DNA of 64,000 bases, taken from positions 1-64,000 of IMG/VR virus record IMGVR_UViG_3300046780_000088; one strand, written 5' to 3'. Below the pieces are notes generated by a model. That model worked only from the letters and a program-made list of their open reading frames with translations, did no database searches and was not told the DNA's origin. The translations under genes and the position numbers were made by a program. Numbering within the stretch: the first letter of the stretch is position 1; the number at the start of each line of letters is the position of its first letter. Shown here in pieces: positions 16,492-23,454 of this stretch. The stretch is from a virus.

Positions 16492-16662
16492 TCAATGGAA
16501 CTTCGGTTGTACTTCCAAGAAAGTGCTGATGACGAAGTATCTATCTATCATCGTCATGTCGTGCCACGCGATGAATGTTCCAACGCGCTCGAACAGGTAT
16601 CCAACATGCTCCTGTCGCATGTTGTGTGGAGTCGGACATTCACCATCGATGTTAGGTTGCAT
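16492..16662 (-). CDS. small soluble protein, 56 aa
   Basis: Starts MQPNIDGECPTPHNM and has an aromatic middle (GYLFERVGTFIAWHD). Typical phage codon use and close spacing to its neighbours support it; no Shine-Dalgarno of note. Function unknown. Confidence 0.5.
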   Translation of the reverse strand: MQPNIDGECPTPHNMRQEHVGYLFERVGTFIAWHDMTMIDRYFVISTFLEVQPKFH

Positions 16663-17226
16663 TGTGAGCCTTTTTCAATGGCGGGTTACTATTGTCCCGC
16701 AGCTATTGTCTAAGCGCCAGATCAAACGACTAAACACAACTGGAAGCCATAGCAGGTTCGTTGAATTCATTTAACCCGATACGAAGGATTGCTTACAGCA
16801 CGCTTTCGCGTTCTTTCCATCGTCAGATCGTCGGGCAAGTCCGCGACCATGTTCTCGAAGGTTCCTTATCATATCACCCATCAGTCACCTTCAACCCGTT
16901 GGTAAAATTCCAACTGACGATCTGTACTAGCTCGCCCATCCAAATTTCACATTTGCTCTGTAGTGCCAAAGCACATCAGAAGAGCGCGGCAGCGTGTCCG
17001 TTGTTGACACTGCTTGCTCTTCCGCTGAGTTTTGGTCAGCGCTTCATGATAATTTCTCCATCGGTTGACTTCTCACCGGGCAAATGGAATCAAATGCCGG
17101 GTCTTCCCATTTGAGTGTTGAAAAGTTGATTAGCCTTTGCCGATTTGTCTCCTGTAATATTTCATCTAGTTGTCGGACACCGGGCGATGTCCGACGCGCC
17201 GTTTTACCCGCTGGCGCTACGGTTGT
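16663..17226 (-). other. 564-bp stretch without a convincing gene
   Basis: No ORF with a start and ribosome site stands out on either strand. A perfect hairpin GTCGGACA/TGTCCGAC lies at 17172-17195. The minus frame directly after the stop of the 17227 gene stays open for 50-60 codons but has no good start. Several protein-like fragments in different frames suggest decayed coding DNA. Confidence 0.4.
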
Positions 17227-17457
17227 TTATTCCAAGGCGGATGTGATCTTCGACGCTGTCTCTTCGAGTTCACTGGCAGCTTCTTCGAGTTCACTTGCGA
17301 CTTCATCTGCGCGACTGCCTTTGTCACCGGACTGCAAAGCTTCCGGCATGTTGTCGTAGTATTCGCGTTCGGCATCAGCTTCATCTTGCACGATGCTTTG
17401 CGCTTCTTCGACCAGTGCAGCGGCGCGGGTCAACGCTTCACGACGTTGCTTGTTCAT
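17227..17457 (-). CDS. acidic coiled-coil protein, 76 aa
   Basis: Rich in Glu/Ala with heptad-like SELEEAASELEETASK at the end. Starts within the 3' end of the upstream gene (20-nt overlap). Probably a protein-binding helix; function unknown. Confidence 0.62.
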   Translation of the reverse strand: MNKQRREALTRAAALVEEAQSIVQDEADAEREYYDNMPEALQSGDKGSRADEVASELEEAASELEETASKITSALE

Positions 17458-17731
17458 CTTCTTTCTCTCTGTTGGCAGCTACGATCTTAGCAAGCTTGGC
17501 AGCACTGACTTTGCGCGCCGGGATGGATACCGAACCACGCTCGCCATCCCTGAACAGAACTTCGTAAGGGACGACGTAGAAATCATGCATACCCTTGAGC
17601 CACACCTTGACCCCGCCACGCAACAGCGCGACTCTGATGGGCCTGCCCTTGTACTGGCTTGCTGTCTCTCGTTCGATCACCGTGTAACTGTTGGGGTCCG
17701 CACCTTTGGGTACTTCCCCGATCTTTATCAT
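17438..17731 (-). CDS. first gene of the element-rich operon, 97 aa
   Basis: ATG preceded by GAAAGG. Beta-rich first half (IRVALLRGGVKVWLKG) and a basic helical tail (KVSAAKLAKIVAANREK). It is the first gene after promoter B and the first double-hairpin element. Longer open reading upstream runs through promoter sequence and is rejected. Confidence 0.65.
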   Translation of the reverse strand: MIKIGEVPKGADPNSYTVIERETASQYKGRPIRVALLRGGVKVWLKGMHDFYVVPYEVLFRDGERGSVSIPARKVSAAKLAKIVAANREKEDEQATS

Positions 17732-17740
17732 TGGCGGTTT

Positions 17741-17832
17741 CCTTTCTATTCCCGGCAAAAGCACCGGAGCAAGCGCTTGGGGTTCTATTCCCGCTGCCCA
17801 AGCAAAAGACAAGCGCTTGCCTCGATACTCTG
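17741..17832 (-). promoter_or_regulatory. double-hairpin leader element, copy 1
   Basis: On the minus strand: AGAGTATCGAGG, an 11-bp stem GCAAGCGCTTG/CAAGCGCTTGC around a long loop, then hairpin CCGG-TGCTTTTG-CCGG, then GAAAGG and the ATG. It is the 5' leader of the transcript from promoter B. Confidence 0.65.
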
Positions 17833-17833
17833 A

Positions 17834-17874
17834 GGGTTCCCCAAGGGTAGACAACACAATCAGGGAAAAGTTCC
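17834..17874 (-). promoter_or_regulatory. ECF-type promoter element, copy B
   Basis: On the minus strand GGAACTT, 15 nt, GTCTACCC, CTTGGGGAACCC. It begins right after the TAA of the 17876-18160 gene and reads into the leader element and the 17438 gene. Confidence 0.7.
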
Positions 17875-17875
17875 G

Positions 17876-18160
17876 TTAAACTCCACCGCGTGATTCATCG
17901 CCGTCAAGTTCTTCCAATGCTAACGGGCGGCGCGTTTTGAATCCACCACCATTAGTACCGGCAAGAGTTCTGTGACCAGCGAAAAAACCAGCACCGTAGA
18001 AAAACGGATCACGTTCTTGTTGACGCGGTTCGTCGGCGATCAGATCGAGAAACTTTCTCGCCTGTGCCAGCGTCTTGACGGTTGTTTTCGCCAAGACCTT
18101 CGCCTTCGCACCGGAACCCGGATGAACATAACTGTACTTTGTGACTTCGATCTGGTTCAT
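17876..18160 (-). CDS. uncharacterised 94-aa protein
   Basis: Begins MNQIEVTKYSYVHPGSGAKAK, with an Arg-rich DEPRQQERDPFF region and a Gly-rich stretch. Its stop codon abuts promoter B. No family recognised. Confidence 0.62.
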   Translation of the reverse strand: MNQIEVTKYSYVHPGSGAKAKVLAKTTVKTLAQARKFLDLIADEPRQQERDPFFYGAGFFAGHRTLAGTNGGGFKTRRPLALEELDGDESRGGV

Positions 18161-18366
18161 TACTTGTTCCTTTCTTCTGCTTCGAACTGTCGGATGATTT
18201 CGTCGGCATCAAGATCGATGACCGCTTCAATCGGTTCTGCTTCGCGCGCTGCTTGTTCGGCAGCGTGTCTTGCCTTGATCACCTTGAACCGCGCCAACTG
18301 ATCAGGTGTGAGATACGTTTCCGGCGCGCGGTACTTCAGGTACTTTGCCCAACCTTGACTCATCAT
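18160..18366 (-). CDS. helical protein, 68 aa
   Basis: Start at ATGATGAGT with AAAGGAAATC upstream. Alanine/glutamate-rich helix (ARHAAEQAAREAEP) with a DLDADEI segment. Shares one base with the next start. Function unknown. Confidence 0.62.
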   Translation of the reverse strand: MMSQGWAKYLKYRAPETYLTPDQLARFKVIKARHAAEQAAREAEPIEAVIDLDADEIIRQFEAEERNK

Positions 18367-18386
18367 GATTTCCTTTCGAACTTCTC

Positions 18387-18617
18387 TTATCGATTGTACC
18401 AAAGAATATGCGTTGCCCATTTCGGCAATACAACATACGACTGTGACGGACGGATTCTACAATTCGAAACGCCAGTTTTTGTAGCAAGATCACCGAACCC
18501 ATCATAGTCAATAAAAGAACCACTACGAACAGCATCCTTCCATTCTTTTATCGTGAACAAATCTCCGTTACGCTTTTTGATTGGTTCGAGTTCTGGAACT
18601 TCTGTCGGGTATATCAT
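18387..18617 (-). CDS. uncharacterised 76-aa protein
   Basis: Start overlaps the upstream stop as ATGA. Mixed alpha/beta sequence with KEWKDAVRSGSFIDYDGFG and a final aromatic WATHILWYNR. Looks like many small phage proteins; function unknown. Confidence 0.65.
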   Translation of the reverse strand: MIYPTEVPELEPIKKRNGDLFTIKEWKDAVRSGSFIDYDGFGDLATKTGVSNCRIRPSQSYVVLPKWATHILWYNR

Positions 18618-18886
18618 GGCAACACCCTTGTTAGTGCAGCACCGGCGATGGCAGCACATTTAGCGCGACGTGTCGCATCAGTTATGTTTTTGTCGTTCGT
18701 CGGACCTGTTGCTGCTGCCAACACATCTTGAAGTGCCTCGACCAGATCGTCGTATGCATTGTAGCGCTTGACGATCAGAGCAGCACGCTTTTGTATATCG
18801 CAAATATCGGTGAAGAGTTTTGCAATTGGAACTCCCTCTGTATCTTCAATCACTCGCTGTACCTGTTGACTAACTCGCAGTTTCAT
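18614..18886 (-). CDS. helical protein, 90 aa
   Basis: Follows GAAAGGAATCAC. Mostly helical (ALIVKRYNAYDDLVEALQDVL). The upstream 180 nt are non-coding and strongly structured, so translation may be controlled by RNA structure. Confidence 0.65.
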   Translation of the reverse strand: MKLRVSQQVQRVIEDTEGVPIAKLFTDICDIQKRAALIVKRYNAYDDLVEALQDVLAAATGPTNDKNITDATRRAKCAAIAGAALTRVLP

Positions 18887-19066
18887 GTGATTCCTTTCTA
18901 TGGTTGTGAGTACACCGTGCAGCGCGATTGAGTGAGGGGGCGTTGCCTTGTGCCTACGCTTGTAGGAAGCGGCCACAGGTCTGCATGTCTCTAATCCGTC
19001 GCGGCACCCTTTGGAAGTGACGTAACGTTTATCGCGCTGCACGCTGCACTCGCAGCGTTGAAGCAA
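18887..19066 (-). ncRNA. structured 180-nt leader or small RNA
   Basis: Perfect 12-bp pairing closes the region: GTGCAGCGCGAT (18917-18928) with ATCGCGCTGCAC (19031-19042). Inside or beside it are hairpins ACGCTGC-GAGT-GCAGCGT and CCTAC-AAGC-GTAGG (minus-strand reading). This multi-branch leader ends near the ribosome site of the 18614 gene. It could be a riboswitch-like or autoregulatory element; I recognise no known class. Confidence 0.5.
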
Positions 19067-19369
19067 TTACAGACTGCCAAGCGCACGCGGTTCGAAGTGC
19101 ATGTCACGCTCGATCTTCAAACCGAACGGCCCGCGAATCGATTCGAGTTCACGCAAACTGAAATAACCGAGTTCAGTTTCGTGACCTTCGACGCGACCGA
19201 AGAACATTATCTCACCGTCTTCTTGTACATGCCCCTCGACACCGTACCATGTCCAGTTCGACCACGGTGTGAAGAACTTCACGACCGCAACCTTGTCGCC
19301 TTCCGGGATGTGTTCAGTTGCATTCAGTGCCGGAAGCTTACGCAGAATTTCTTTGGTGATCAGTTTCAT
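19067..19369 (-). CDS. DUF2958 protein
   Basis: 100 residues. Pattern KVAVVKFFTPWSNWTWYGVEG, then FFGRVEG, ELGYFSLRELE and a final KIERDMHFEP, matching DUF2958, a plasmid and phage family of unknown function. Start from the ATG after GAAAGGAATCACA. Confidence 0.82.
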   Translation of the reverse strand: MKLITKEILRKLPALNATEHIPEGDKVAVVKFFTPWSNWTWYGVEGHVQEDGEIMFFGRVEGHETELGYFSLRELESIRGPFGLKIERDMHFEPRALGSL

Positions 19370-19578
19370 TTGTGATTCCTTTCTGCTGTTAATTCTTCGA
19401 TTCGTTTTTGCTGCCACGTTATTGCTTCAACCGCATTCTCTTGCGTTATCGGATTGTAACGTGCTGCAACTTCCGCTCTAACCTGTTTCAATATCTGGTT
19501 GTGAGCAATGCGTTCGGCAATTTGTTCCTTCGTGTCTGCTGGCGGTGACACCAACATATAATGCCGTTTGCTGTACAT
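19366..19578 (-). CDS. helical protein, 70 aa
   Basis: MYSKRHYMLVSPP then a long helix (QIAERIAHNQILKQVRAEVAARY). Preceded by a double-hairpin element and GAAAGG. ATGA overlap with DUF2958. Function unknown. Confidence 0.65.
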   Translation of the reverse strand: MYSKRHYMLVSPPADTKEQIAERIAHNQILKQVRAEVAARYNPITQENAVEAITWQQKRIEELTAERNHK

Positions 19579-19587
19579 TATATTTCC

Positions 19588-19641
19588 TTTCTCACCCGGC
19601 AAAGCACCGGAGCATCCGTTGTCGGATGCCTCGTAGCTCTA
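19588..19641 (-). promoter_or_regulatory. double-hairpin element, copy 2
   Basis: Minus strand: TAGAGCTACGAGG, stem GCATCCG-ACAA-CGGATGC, then CCGG-TGCTTTG-CCGG, then GAAAGG. The TAG is the stop codon of the upstream gene. Confidence 0.7.
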
Positions 19642-19944
19642 CTGAAGACGTTCCTCAATCCTCATAACACTTGCAGTATACCAAAGACCACCTTGGCTTA
19701 CTGGACGATCATGTTCCATGATAATACCGCTGATATTTACGCGACACCATACGCGACCTTTCTTGCTCAGATGCGGAGCTATCGGCTTCGAACAGCAATG
19801 CCAACCGGGTCGAACTTTGAATCCGTTTGTTGGATGCGATTGAGCAAAATAGCACGAACCTACTTCGAGTCGTTGACCGCGATTGATGAATAGTGAACCG
19901 AGTGAACCATCAGGGCGCACGCGAAAAAGCTTGTAAGCTTGCAT
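19639..19944 (-). CDS. uncharacterised phage protein, 101 aa
   Basis: YKLFRVRPDGSLGSLFINR at the start, then a Cys/His-containing SCYFAQSHP...HCCSKP middle and WCRVNISG. Proteins of this kind occur in many phages without known function. Flanked by two copies of the hairpin element. Confidence 0.7.
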   Translation of the reverse strand: MQAYKLFRVRPDGSLGSLFINRGQRLEVGSCYFAQSHPTNGFKVRPGWHCCSKPIAPHLSKKGRVWCRVNISGIIMEHDRPVSQGGLWYTASVMRIEERLQ

Positions 19945-19956
19945 GAATTTCTCCTA

Positions 19957-20005
19957 GCCGACTAAAGTGTCGGAGCAAGGCCCGAAGCCTTGCCTCGAAA
20001 CTCTA
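19957..20005 (-). promoter_or_regulatory. double-hairpin element, copy 3
   Basis: Minus strand: TAGAGTTTCGAGG, stem GCAAGGC-TTCGG-GCCTTGC, then CCGAC-ACTTTA-GTCGG, then GGAGAAATTC before the ATG. The TAG ends the upstream gene. Confidence 0.75.
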
Positions 20006-20500
20006 CTTGCGAACCGTGCCCAACTTCGTAAGCGTTTCTTGGTACGCCAGCGCTTCAGCACGTTGCGCATTCTTTACTTCTTTGCTGAACCCTGCACGCG
20101 CCAGTGTGTCAGGACCACCAACAAACGATTGACCGTTGATGGTGCTATTAACTCCATCAGGATCATGTTCATTGTGTGACTTAACACCTTTCCCGGCGAC
20201 ACCAACAAGCTCAATCTCGCCAGTATCACGCACCTTGATTTCTGTGATGGTGCAAAAGAAAGTCGGCATCGAAAAACTGCCAGCAGTAAATCCTTCGCTA
20301 AGGATCAAGTCGCCAACCTTGAAATCAGCGTAGCGACGTTTGCGGAGCGAATCCAGATACGTCTGTGCTGCCCTTCCACGCTTTGTAAGAACAGCGCCCT
20401 TCCCTTCACACTTGAAACAGACACCGTTGTAAACAGCATACGGCATACGTCCTGAACCACCACAACGCGAGCAACGGACGTTTTCAAAGAGCAGACCCAT
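20003..20500 (-). CDS. DnaJ-type zinc-finger protein, 165 aa
   Basis: N-terminus carries two CxxCxGxG-like knuckles (CSRCGGSG and CFKCEGKG), the DnaJ zinc-centre pattern. A beta-rich domain (FCTITEIKVRDTGEIELVGV) and helical tail follow. May bind unfolded protein or nucleic acid; exact role unknown. Confidence 0.72.
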   Translation of the reverse strand: MGLLFENVRCSRCGGSGRMPYAVYNGVCFKCEGKGAVLTKRGRAAQTYLDSLRKRRYADFKVGDLILSEGFTAGSFSMPTFFCTITEIKVRDTGEIELVGVAGKGVKSHNEHDPDGVNSTINGQSFVGGPDTLARAGFSKEVKNAQRAEALAYQETLTKLGTVRK

Positions 20501-20515
20501 GATGTTCCCTTTCTA

Positions 20516-20574
20516 GCCGACGAAAGTGTCGGAGAATAGGCGCGGTGATCTGCGCTCATTCCTCGATGCTCTCA
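20516..20574 (-). promoter_or_regulatory. double-hairpin element, copy 4
   Basis: Minus strand: GAGAGCATCGAGG, stem GAATGAGCGC/GCGCCTATTC with one A-C mismatch, then CCGAC-ACTTTC-GTCGG, then GAAAGGGAAC. Here the first hairpin includes the upstream gene's stop codon. Confidence 0.72.
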
Positions 20575-20753
20575 ACTTTTGCTTGTAATTTCGCTGCGCG
20601 ACGAACTGCTGCTTGCTGCTCATAGCGAGCATGAAATTCACAGCGCGAACCCCAAAAATTTGCACATACTGCTGGCTTACCGCATGACGAAACATACGAT
20701 GCCATACCCGCTCCGTTACGACGACGACGTGGAAACGTACAAAACGGACCCAT
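20556..20753 (-). CDS. small Cys/Arg-rich protein, 65 aa
   Basis: MGPFCTFPRRRRNG, four cysteines within 40 residues (one each in CTF, CGK, CAN and CEF) and a basic helical tail. May bind zinc. Preceded by AAAGGGAAC and the fifth hairpin element. Confidence 0.6.
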   Translation of the reverse strand: MGPFCTFPRRRRNGAGMASYVSSCGKPAVCANFWGSRCEFHARYEQQAAVRRAAKLQAKVESIEE

Positions 20754-20767
20754 GATGTTCCCTTTCT

Positions 20768-20816
20768 AGCCGACGAAAGTGTCGGAGCAAGGTCGAAACC
20801 TTGCCTCGAAACTCTA
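20768..20816 (-). promoter_or_regulatory. double-hairpin element, copy 5
   Basis: Minus strand: TAGAGTTTCGAGG, stem GCAAGGT-TTCG-ACCTTGC, then CCGAC-ACTTTC-GTCGG, then GAAAGGG. The TAG ends the upstream gene. Confidence 0.75.
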
Positions 20817-21017
20817 ATCATCAAACTCATCGTAAGGTATTTCATCGCTCTTCTGAGCGCTGAAAATGATGCGACCAAGATGTCCGTTGTCAGCATGTTG
20901 TCTACGCGCTCTCTTGATTGCTTCTGACTTTGACTTCGCACGGACAACATACTGGTATCCTTCACGTTCATCCCATGCCGGAAAAACTGGCATTGCAAGA
21001 ACTGTGTAAGTTTCCAT
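20814..21017 (-). CDS. uncharacterised 67-aa protein
   Basis: Beta-strand start (YTVLAMPVFPAWDEREGYQYVVRAKS), then a basic helix and an acidic end (EIPYDEFDD). Preceded by GAAAGGTAAGC and a hairpin element. The AKSKSEAIKRARRQ segment suggests a small nucleic-acid or protein-binding fold. Confidence 0.65.
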   Translation of the reverse strand: METYTVLAMPVFPAWDEREGYQYVVRAKSKSEAIKRARRQHADNGHLGRIIFSAQKSDEIPYDEFDD

Positions 21018-21032
21018 TGCTTACCTTTCTGT

Positions 21033-21080
21033 GCCGACAAAAACGTCGGAGCAAGCAGCGCTGCTTGCCTCGAAGTTCTC
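21033..21080 (-). promoter_or_regulatory. double-hairpin element, copy 6
   Basis: Minus strand: GAGAACTTCGAGG, stem GCAAGCA-GCGC-TGCTTGC, then CCGAC-GTTTTT-GTCGG, then AGAAAGG. Confidence 0.73.
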
Positions 21081-21122
21081 AGTCTTCGACAAACCGGGTA
21101 GCGGTGTTCACCGTTCGGTCTG

Positions 21123-21818
21123 TTACGCTTGGATGGATGCTTGACGAATCAACCGCACCGGGTATCCATATTCCTTACCGTTCCTTTCGAACACGATATG
21201 CGGAACATACTTACCATTCAGGTGCGGTCCAAAACTACGAACAACGCGCTCTTCAACGCGCAATACTGTTACGTCGTATCCGTCTTTGCCGTACAGATGC
21301 ACGACAGTACCCGGAACGATTACACGCTTGCTTTCTTCGCTACGCTCTTGCAACTGCTGCTTACCGTGCACGCGATCAGCGTTTGTGGTGATGGCCTTCG
21401 ACGTATTACGCGCCAAAATCGCACGGTTAAGAAGATTAAGACGTAAATCTCTTACCGCTTCCCGCTGATGTTCTGCTGGAGCCTCAGCGTATGCAACCAT
21501 CACTCGTTCAGTCCTAGCAAATCTCTTACCTTCCGGGATGAACTTTCTGTATTCGCCGTTCCACGCACGCGACGGAAGAATAAAACCATCCAATACCGCC
21601 TCCGCATCTTTGTCATGATTGCGAGCGTTGACCAGCAATTCGGCAGCGATTTGATCCGCGAATGTGCGGTCAAGTTCCAACGGTTGATGACGTTCGCCGC
21701 AGCACACGCCGTTGAAGTAACCGTGATCGACGGTGTAACCGTGCTTCGACAGAACTTTGGATGGCAGCGCTTGAAGCGAGCCACATATCTGACACGTTCC
21801 ACTGTGAGTCGATTTCAT
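21123..21818 (-). CDS. zinc-ribbon-containing phage protein, 231 aa
   Basis: Begins MKSTHSGTCQICGSLQ, with further Cys/His (VDHGYFNGVCCGERHQP) suggesting a zinc site. A helical middle (AILARNTSKAITTNADR) and a C-terminal beta domain (PGTVVHLYGKDGYDVTVLRV) follow. The start is the ATG after GAAAGGAATCAA; longer readings run through the hairpin element. Confidence 0.7.
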   Translation of the reverse strand: MKSTHSGTCQICGSLQALPSKVLSKHGYTVDHGYFNGVCCGERHQPLELDRTFADQIAAELLVNARNHDKDAEAVLDGFILPSRAWNGEYRKFIPEGKRFARTERVMVAYAEAPAEHQREAVRDLRLNLLNRAILARNTSKAITTNADRVHGKQQLQERSEESKRVIVPGTVVHLYGKDGYDVTVLRVEERVVRSFGPHLNGKYVPHIVFERNGKEYGYPVRLIRQASIQA

Positions 21819-21831
21819 TTGATTCCTTTCT

Positions 21832-21880
21832 GTCCGACTAAAGTGTCGGAGCAAGGCCGAAGCCTTGCCTCGAAACTCTA
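21832..21880 (-). promoter_or_regulatory. double-hairpin element, copy 7
   Basis: Minus strand: TAGAGTTTCGAGG, stem GCAAGGC-TTCG-GCCTTGC, then CCGAC-ACTTTA-GTCGG, then AGAAAGG. The TAG ends the upstream gene. Confidence 0.75.
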
Positions 21881-22150
21881 CACTGTCTTACTCGCCAACT
21901 CGCGCACCAACATACGCGCTGTTACTTTCGCCATATGCGCGCGGGGTCCGTCACTCTTACGAGGATCAAGCACGCCAGTTTCGTACAGTCTGTTCAGTAC
22001 CTTGGTAACGAAGAATAACGCATCGCTATCGTTGGTGTTGAACGGGTCTTTCGGAGCAGTTGCGTTGACGATCTTAAACGGTACGCGCGGATCGTTGACG
22101 ATCTGACCAGCGGGGTGTTCGACATTCTTGTGTGCGGGAACATGGAACAT
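21878..22150 (-). CDS. uncharacterised 90-aa protein
   Basis: MFHVPAHKNVEHPAGQ then VPFKIVNATAPKDPF and a helical end (VTARMLVRELASKTV). Start follows GAAAGGATTACC. Contains no recognised motif. Confidence 0.65.
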   Translation of the reverse strand: MFHVPAHKNVEHPAGQIVNDPRVPFKIVNATAPKDPFNTNDSDALFFVTKVLNRLYETGVLDPRKSDGPRAHMAKVTARMLVRELASKTV

Positions 22151-22163
22151 GGTAATCCTTTCT

Positions 22164-22212
22164 GTCCGACGAAAGTGTCGGAGCAACCGTTGTCGGTTGC
22201 CTCGAAACTCTA
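22164..22212 (-). promoter_or_regulatory. double-hairpin element, copy 8
   Basis: Minus strand: TAGAGTTTCGAGG, stem GCAACCG-ACAA-CGGTTGC, then CCGAC-ACTTTC-GTCGG, then AGAAAGG. The TAG ends the upstream gene. Confidence 0.75.
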
Positions 22213-22395
22213 TCGCGCGTTTAGCGCGTTACACACATCTTCAACATCCTTCTTATTAACCTTTTGTTGTTCTTCATAACCCTTCATACCAAGGACGCTA
22301 GTACGTTGCTCGCGCCCACACAATTTCATTTCAACAACTCTTCCATCATCCAATGTGAATTGAATGATGGTTCCAAATTTGGTTTCAATCTTCAT
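22210..22395 (-). CDS. small beta-rich protein, 61 aa
   Basis: MKIETKFGTIIQFTLDDGRVVEMKL then a Lys-rich helix (KKDVEDVCNALNAR). First coding sequence downstream of the large structured region. Function unknown. Confidence 0.62.
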   Translation of the reverse strand: MKIETKFGTIIQFTLDDGRVVEMKLCGREQRTSVLGMKGYEEQQKVNKKDVEDVCNALNAR

Positions 22396-23375
22396 GATAA
22401 CCTTTCTGTTGTTAAAAGACGATGGGGATGCAAGCTCGATTCGTCATCGTCTTGCTGCGCCCATCGGTAGAACGTACTGATGAATCCATCCACCCGGTGT
22501 ACACTATCCCGCCTAACCTTAATTTCACAGGTGGTATCTGTCGGATCGAATGGATGAACTCATCAGTACGCACTACGATAGCGTCACGCTGTTTGGAGCA
22601 GCACAGTTTTGCGCTTCATGCATGATCTGATCGACGCTATCGTAGTACGCACTGAGCAACACTGTATTGCGACATCACGACCGATATGCCATCCACGAAA
22701 CCGACTCGCTATCCAGATGCATCATGTCAATGCATAACAACGATTAGGTTTGTGTCATGTAGCTATCCAGCTATCGTGATGAAAATATACAGTGTTGCTC
22801 GGTACGCACTGCGCAACATTCAAGTGTGATCTTATCTCAGCCTGCCCTGACGGAATGGTCAGAAGCGCTTTTCGCGCACCCTGAAAATGTTTGACCGTGT
22901 ACCGTAACTCGCCCGACCAATTCAGATGCAAGAACTTGAATGCTGCGCACTGCGCACTGTGCAACACACTGGAATCGGAATCAAAGCGTTGGCCGGTTTC
23001 CAGTTTTTCAATCCCAACGCTACAGAGGGAAATAATTCACTTTTCACCGTTAGACTTTGATCATGTCTTGTGTGTTGCACACTGCGCAGTTACCGCAGTG
23101 TTGAAAAGAGCAATGCTTCGCCCTTTCCCTTTCCGTCCGGGTGCCGGTTGTCTTCGGGTTTCGTTGCGAGTCGTCTGACTTCGTGCTATCGGTTTTTAGC
23201 TTGTTGGCGGTTGCCTGTTGCCTGAACCCGCCACTCTGATTCTGCTTGGCAGACACCGATGGTGCCTACCTACCGAAGCGACTCTGCTACCCTAGTGAGC
23301 CTGCTTCCCTTGCTACTCGGTTCTCAGTGCCCGGTGGACCCGACTGGTTGGCATCCACTGAACTTCAAGTACCGT
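22396..23375 (-). ncRNA. candidate large structured non-coding RNA (five tandem long hairpins)
   Basis: No gene on either strand over about 1 kb, yet pairing is dense. Hairpins: H1 CGTACTGATGA 22473-22483 with 22560-22570; H2 14 bp, 22572-22585 with 22633-22646; H3 14 bp, 22654-22667 with 22787-22800, plus an inner 8 bp CATCACGA/TCGTGATG; H4 13 of 14, 22811-22824 with 22935-22948; H5 20 pairs with one C-C mismatch, 22949-22969 with 23070-23090. Linkers repeat a CGCACT word. A strong minus-strand sigma70 promoter lies at its right end, so it should be transcribed leftward into 22210-22395. Could alternatively be a replication origin. Confidence 0.6.
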
Positions 23376-23381
23376 GATTGA

Positions 23382-23409
23382 AGTATAGTCCAACCACAGA
23401 CCATGTCAA
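23382..23409 (-). promoter_or_regulatory. sigma70-type promoter
   Basis: Minus strand TTGACA (23404-23409), 16 nt, TATACT (23382-23387). An inverted repeat ACTTCAA/TTGAAGT (23362-23384) overlaps the -10 and start site and could be an operator. Flanking GGTTGG/CCAACC (23346-23351, 23390-23395) also pair. Confidence 0.7.
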
Positions 23410-23454
23410 GCACTTTCTGAACTATTTTTATGCTCTGTAAGCCCTTGATTCCAT

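Noticed and set aside
16761-17359. Plus-strand ORFs in the 16.7-17.4 kb gap
   Set aside because: No ribosome sites, opposite to surrounding transcription, and amino-acid text looks random or is the shadow of the 17227 gene.
17732-17857. N-terminal extension of the 17438 gene starting MLSTLGEP
   Set aside because: The extension translates the ECF-type promoter and leader hairpins.
18887-19066. Cobalamin riboswitch (because a B12-dependent reductase is encoded)
   Set aside because: No B12-box or other class signature, and the leader is not adjacent to the reductase gene.
21819-22186. Longer N-termini beginning MLRHF(S/R)RTER for the 21123 and 21878 genes
   Set aside because: These residues are translation of the double-hairpin element; the real starts follow its GAAAGG.
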